Assembly (NCBI RefSeq): GCF_001601825.1
Contig: NZ_LUJK01000018.1
Location: 1 to 53,650 of the forward strand
Direction of reading: 5' to 3'
DNA: 53,650 nucleotides
Source of the DNA: Limnobacter sp. CACIAM 66H1
GTDB taxonomy: Bacteria; Pseudomonadota; Gammaproteobacteria; Burkholderiales; Burkholderiaceae_B
Shown here piece by piece: positions 53,601-53,650 of the stretch. The notes beneath the pieces are model-generated. The model did not search any database, was not told the DNA's origin, and saw nothing but the letters and a program-made list of their open reading frames with translations. The position numbers and the translations under genes were made by a program. Each line of letters starts with the position of its first letter. Positions within the stretch are counted from its first letter, which is position 1.

Positions 53601-53650
53601 ATGTATTTGCCCAAGCAGTTTGAGGAAACCTCGATTCCGGTGTTGTTGAA
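53601..53650 (+). CDS. PaiB-like FMN-binding protein, 5' end only
   Basis: The frame starts at ATG 53601 and runs off the window after 16 codons. The visible MYLPKQFEETSIPVLL closely matches the N-terminus of PaiB-type FMN-binding (negative regulator) proteins, which start MY-x-PKHFEE. Only the start is available, so the rest cannot be judged. Confidence 0.65.
   Translation, partial: MYLPKQFEETSIPVLL

Overview
The window is a gene-dense stretch (about 53.6 kb) of a Gram-negative chromosome. Gene content and order point to a betaproteobacterium of the Burkholderiales. Examples are the trxA-rho pair, the addB/addA-ffs-dnaX-ybaB-recR block, the fused indolepyruvate oxidoreductase, a stand-alone rfaE2-type adenylyltransferase, folE2, and a Tad pilus locus ending in a DUF3613 gene. 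A Limnobacter-like organism is my best guess, but it is an inference. I see no rRNA, tRNA, CRISPR array, insertion sequence or prophage. No gap between genes exceeds about 250 bases.

Layout. 1-3.1 kb: an AdeT/TRAP-like periplasmic binding protein facing a LemA-TPM-TPM envelope operon. 3.1-4.9 kb: rho and trxA. 5.1-10.8 kb: an AddAB-type helicase-nuclease pair. 10.8-15.1 kb: SRP 4.5S RNA, dnaX, ybaB, recR and a class III CoA-transferase. 15.1-18.6 kb: transaldolase, an orphan Hpt-like protein, dsbB and a degenerate HD-GYP protein. 18.6-28.3 kb: an 11-gene minus-strand Tad/Flp pilus operon, from flp to a soluble histidine kinase. 28.5-36.0 kb: EcsC-like protein, indolepyruvate ferredoxin oxidoreductase, PPK2, a secreted Ala/Lys/Asp-rich protein, an MscS-family channel and rfaE2.

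36.0-48.6 kb is the most interesting region. It holds a set that looks like a light or photo-oxidative stress regulon. A MerR-type LitR/CarH-like regulator carries the residues used for B12 photosensing and is followed by a 57-residue DUF2256 protein and an iron-sulfur cryptochrome/photolyase. Diverging from these are a periplasmic glutathione peroxidase and folE2. Next comes an eight-gene minus-strand operon with mostly overlapping start and stop codons: FAD amine oxidase, DUF1365, CFA-like methyltransferase, chalcone-isomerase-like protein, GPH-type MFS transporter, DUF3833 lipoprotein, SDR and NTF2-like protein. Such genes are known for lipid modification under singlet-oxygen or light stress. 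A di-iron ferritin-like gene lies just beyond. That gene and the cryptochrome are each broken by a one-base frameshift as sequenced.

48.7-53.65 kb: glutathionyl-hydroquinone reductase, CCA-adding enzyme, a guanidine-II riboswitch controlling a SugE/Gdx exporter that is translationally coupled to a LOG-family hydrolase, a GNAT acetyltransferase, a TauE/SafE permease, a small exported protein, and the start of a PaiB-like gene cut by the window edge.
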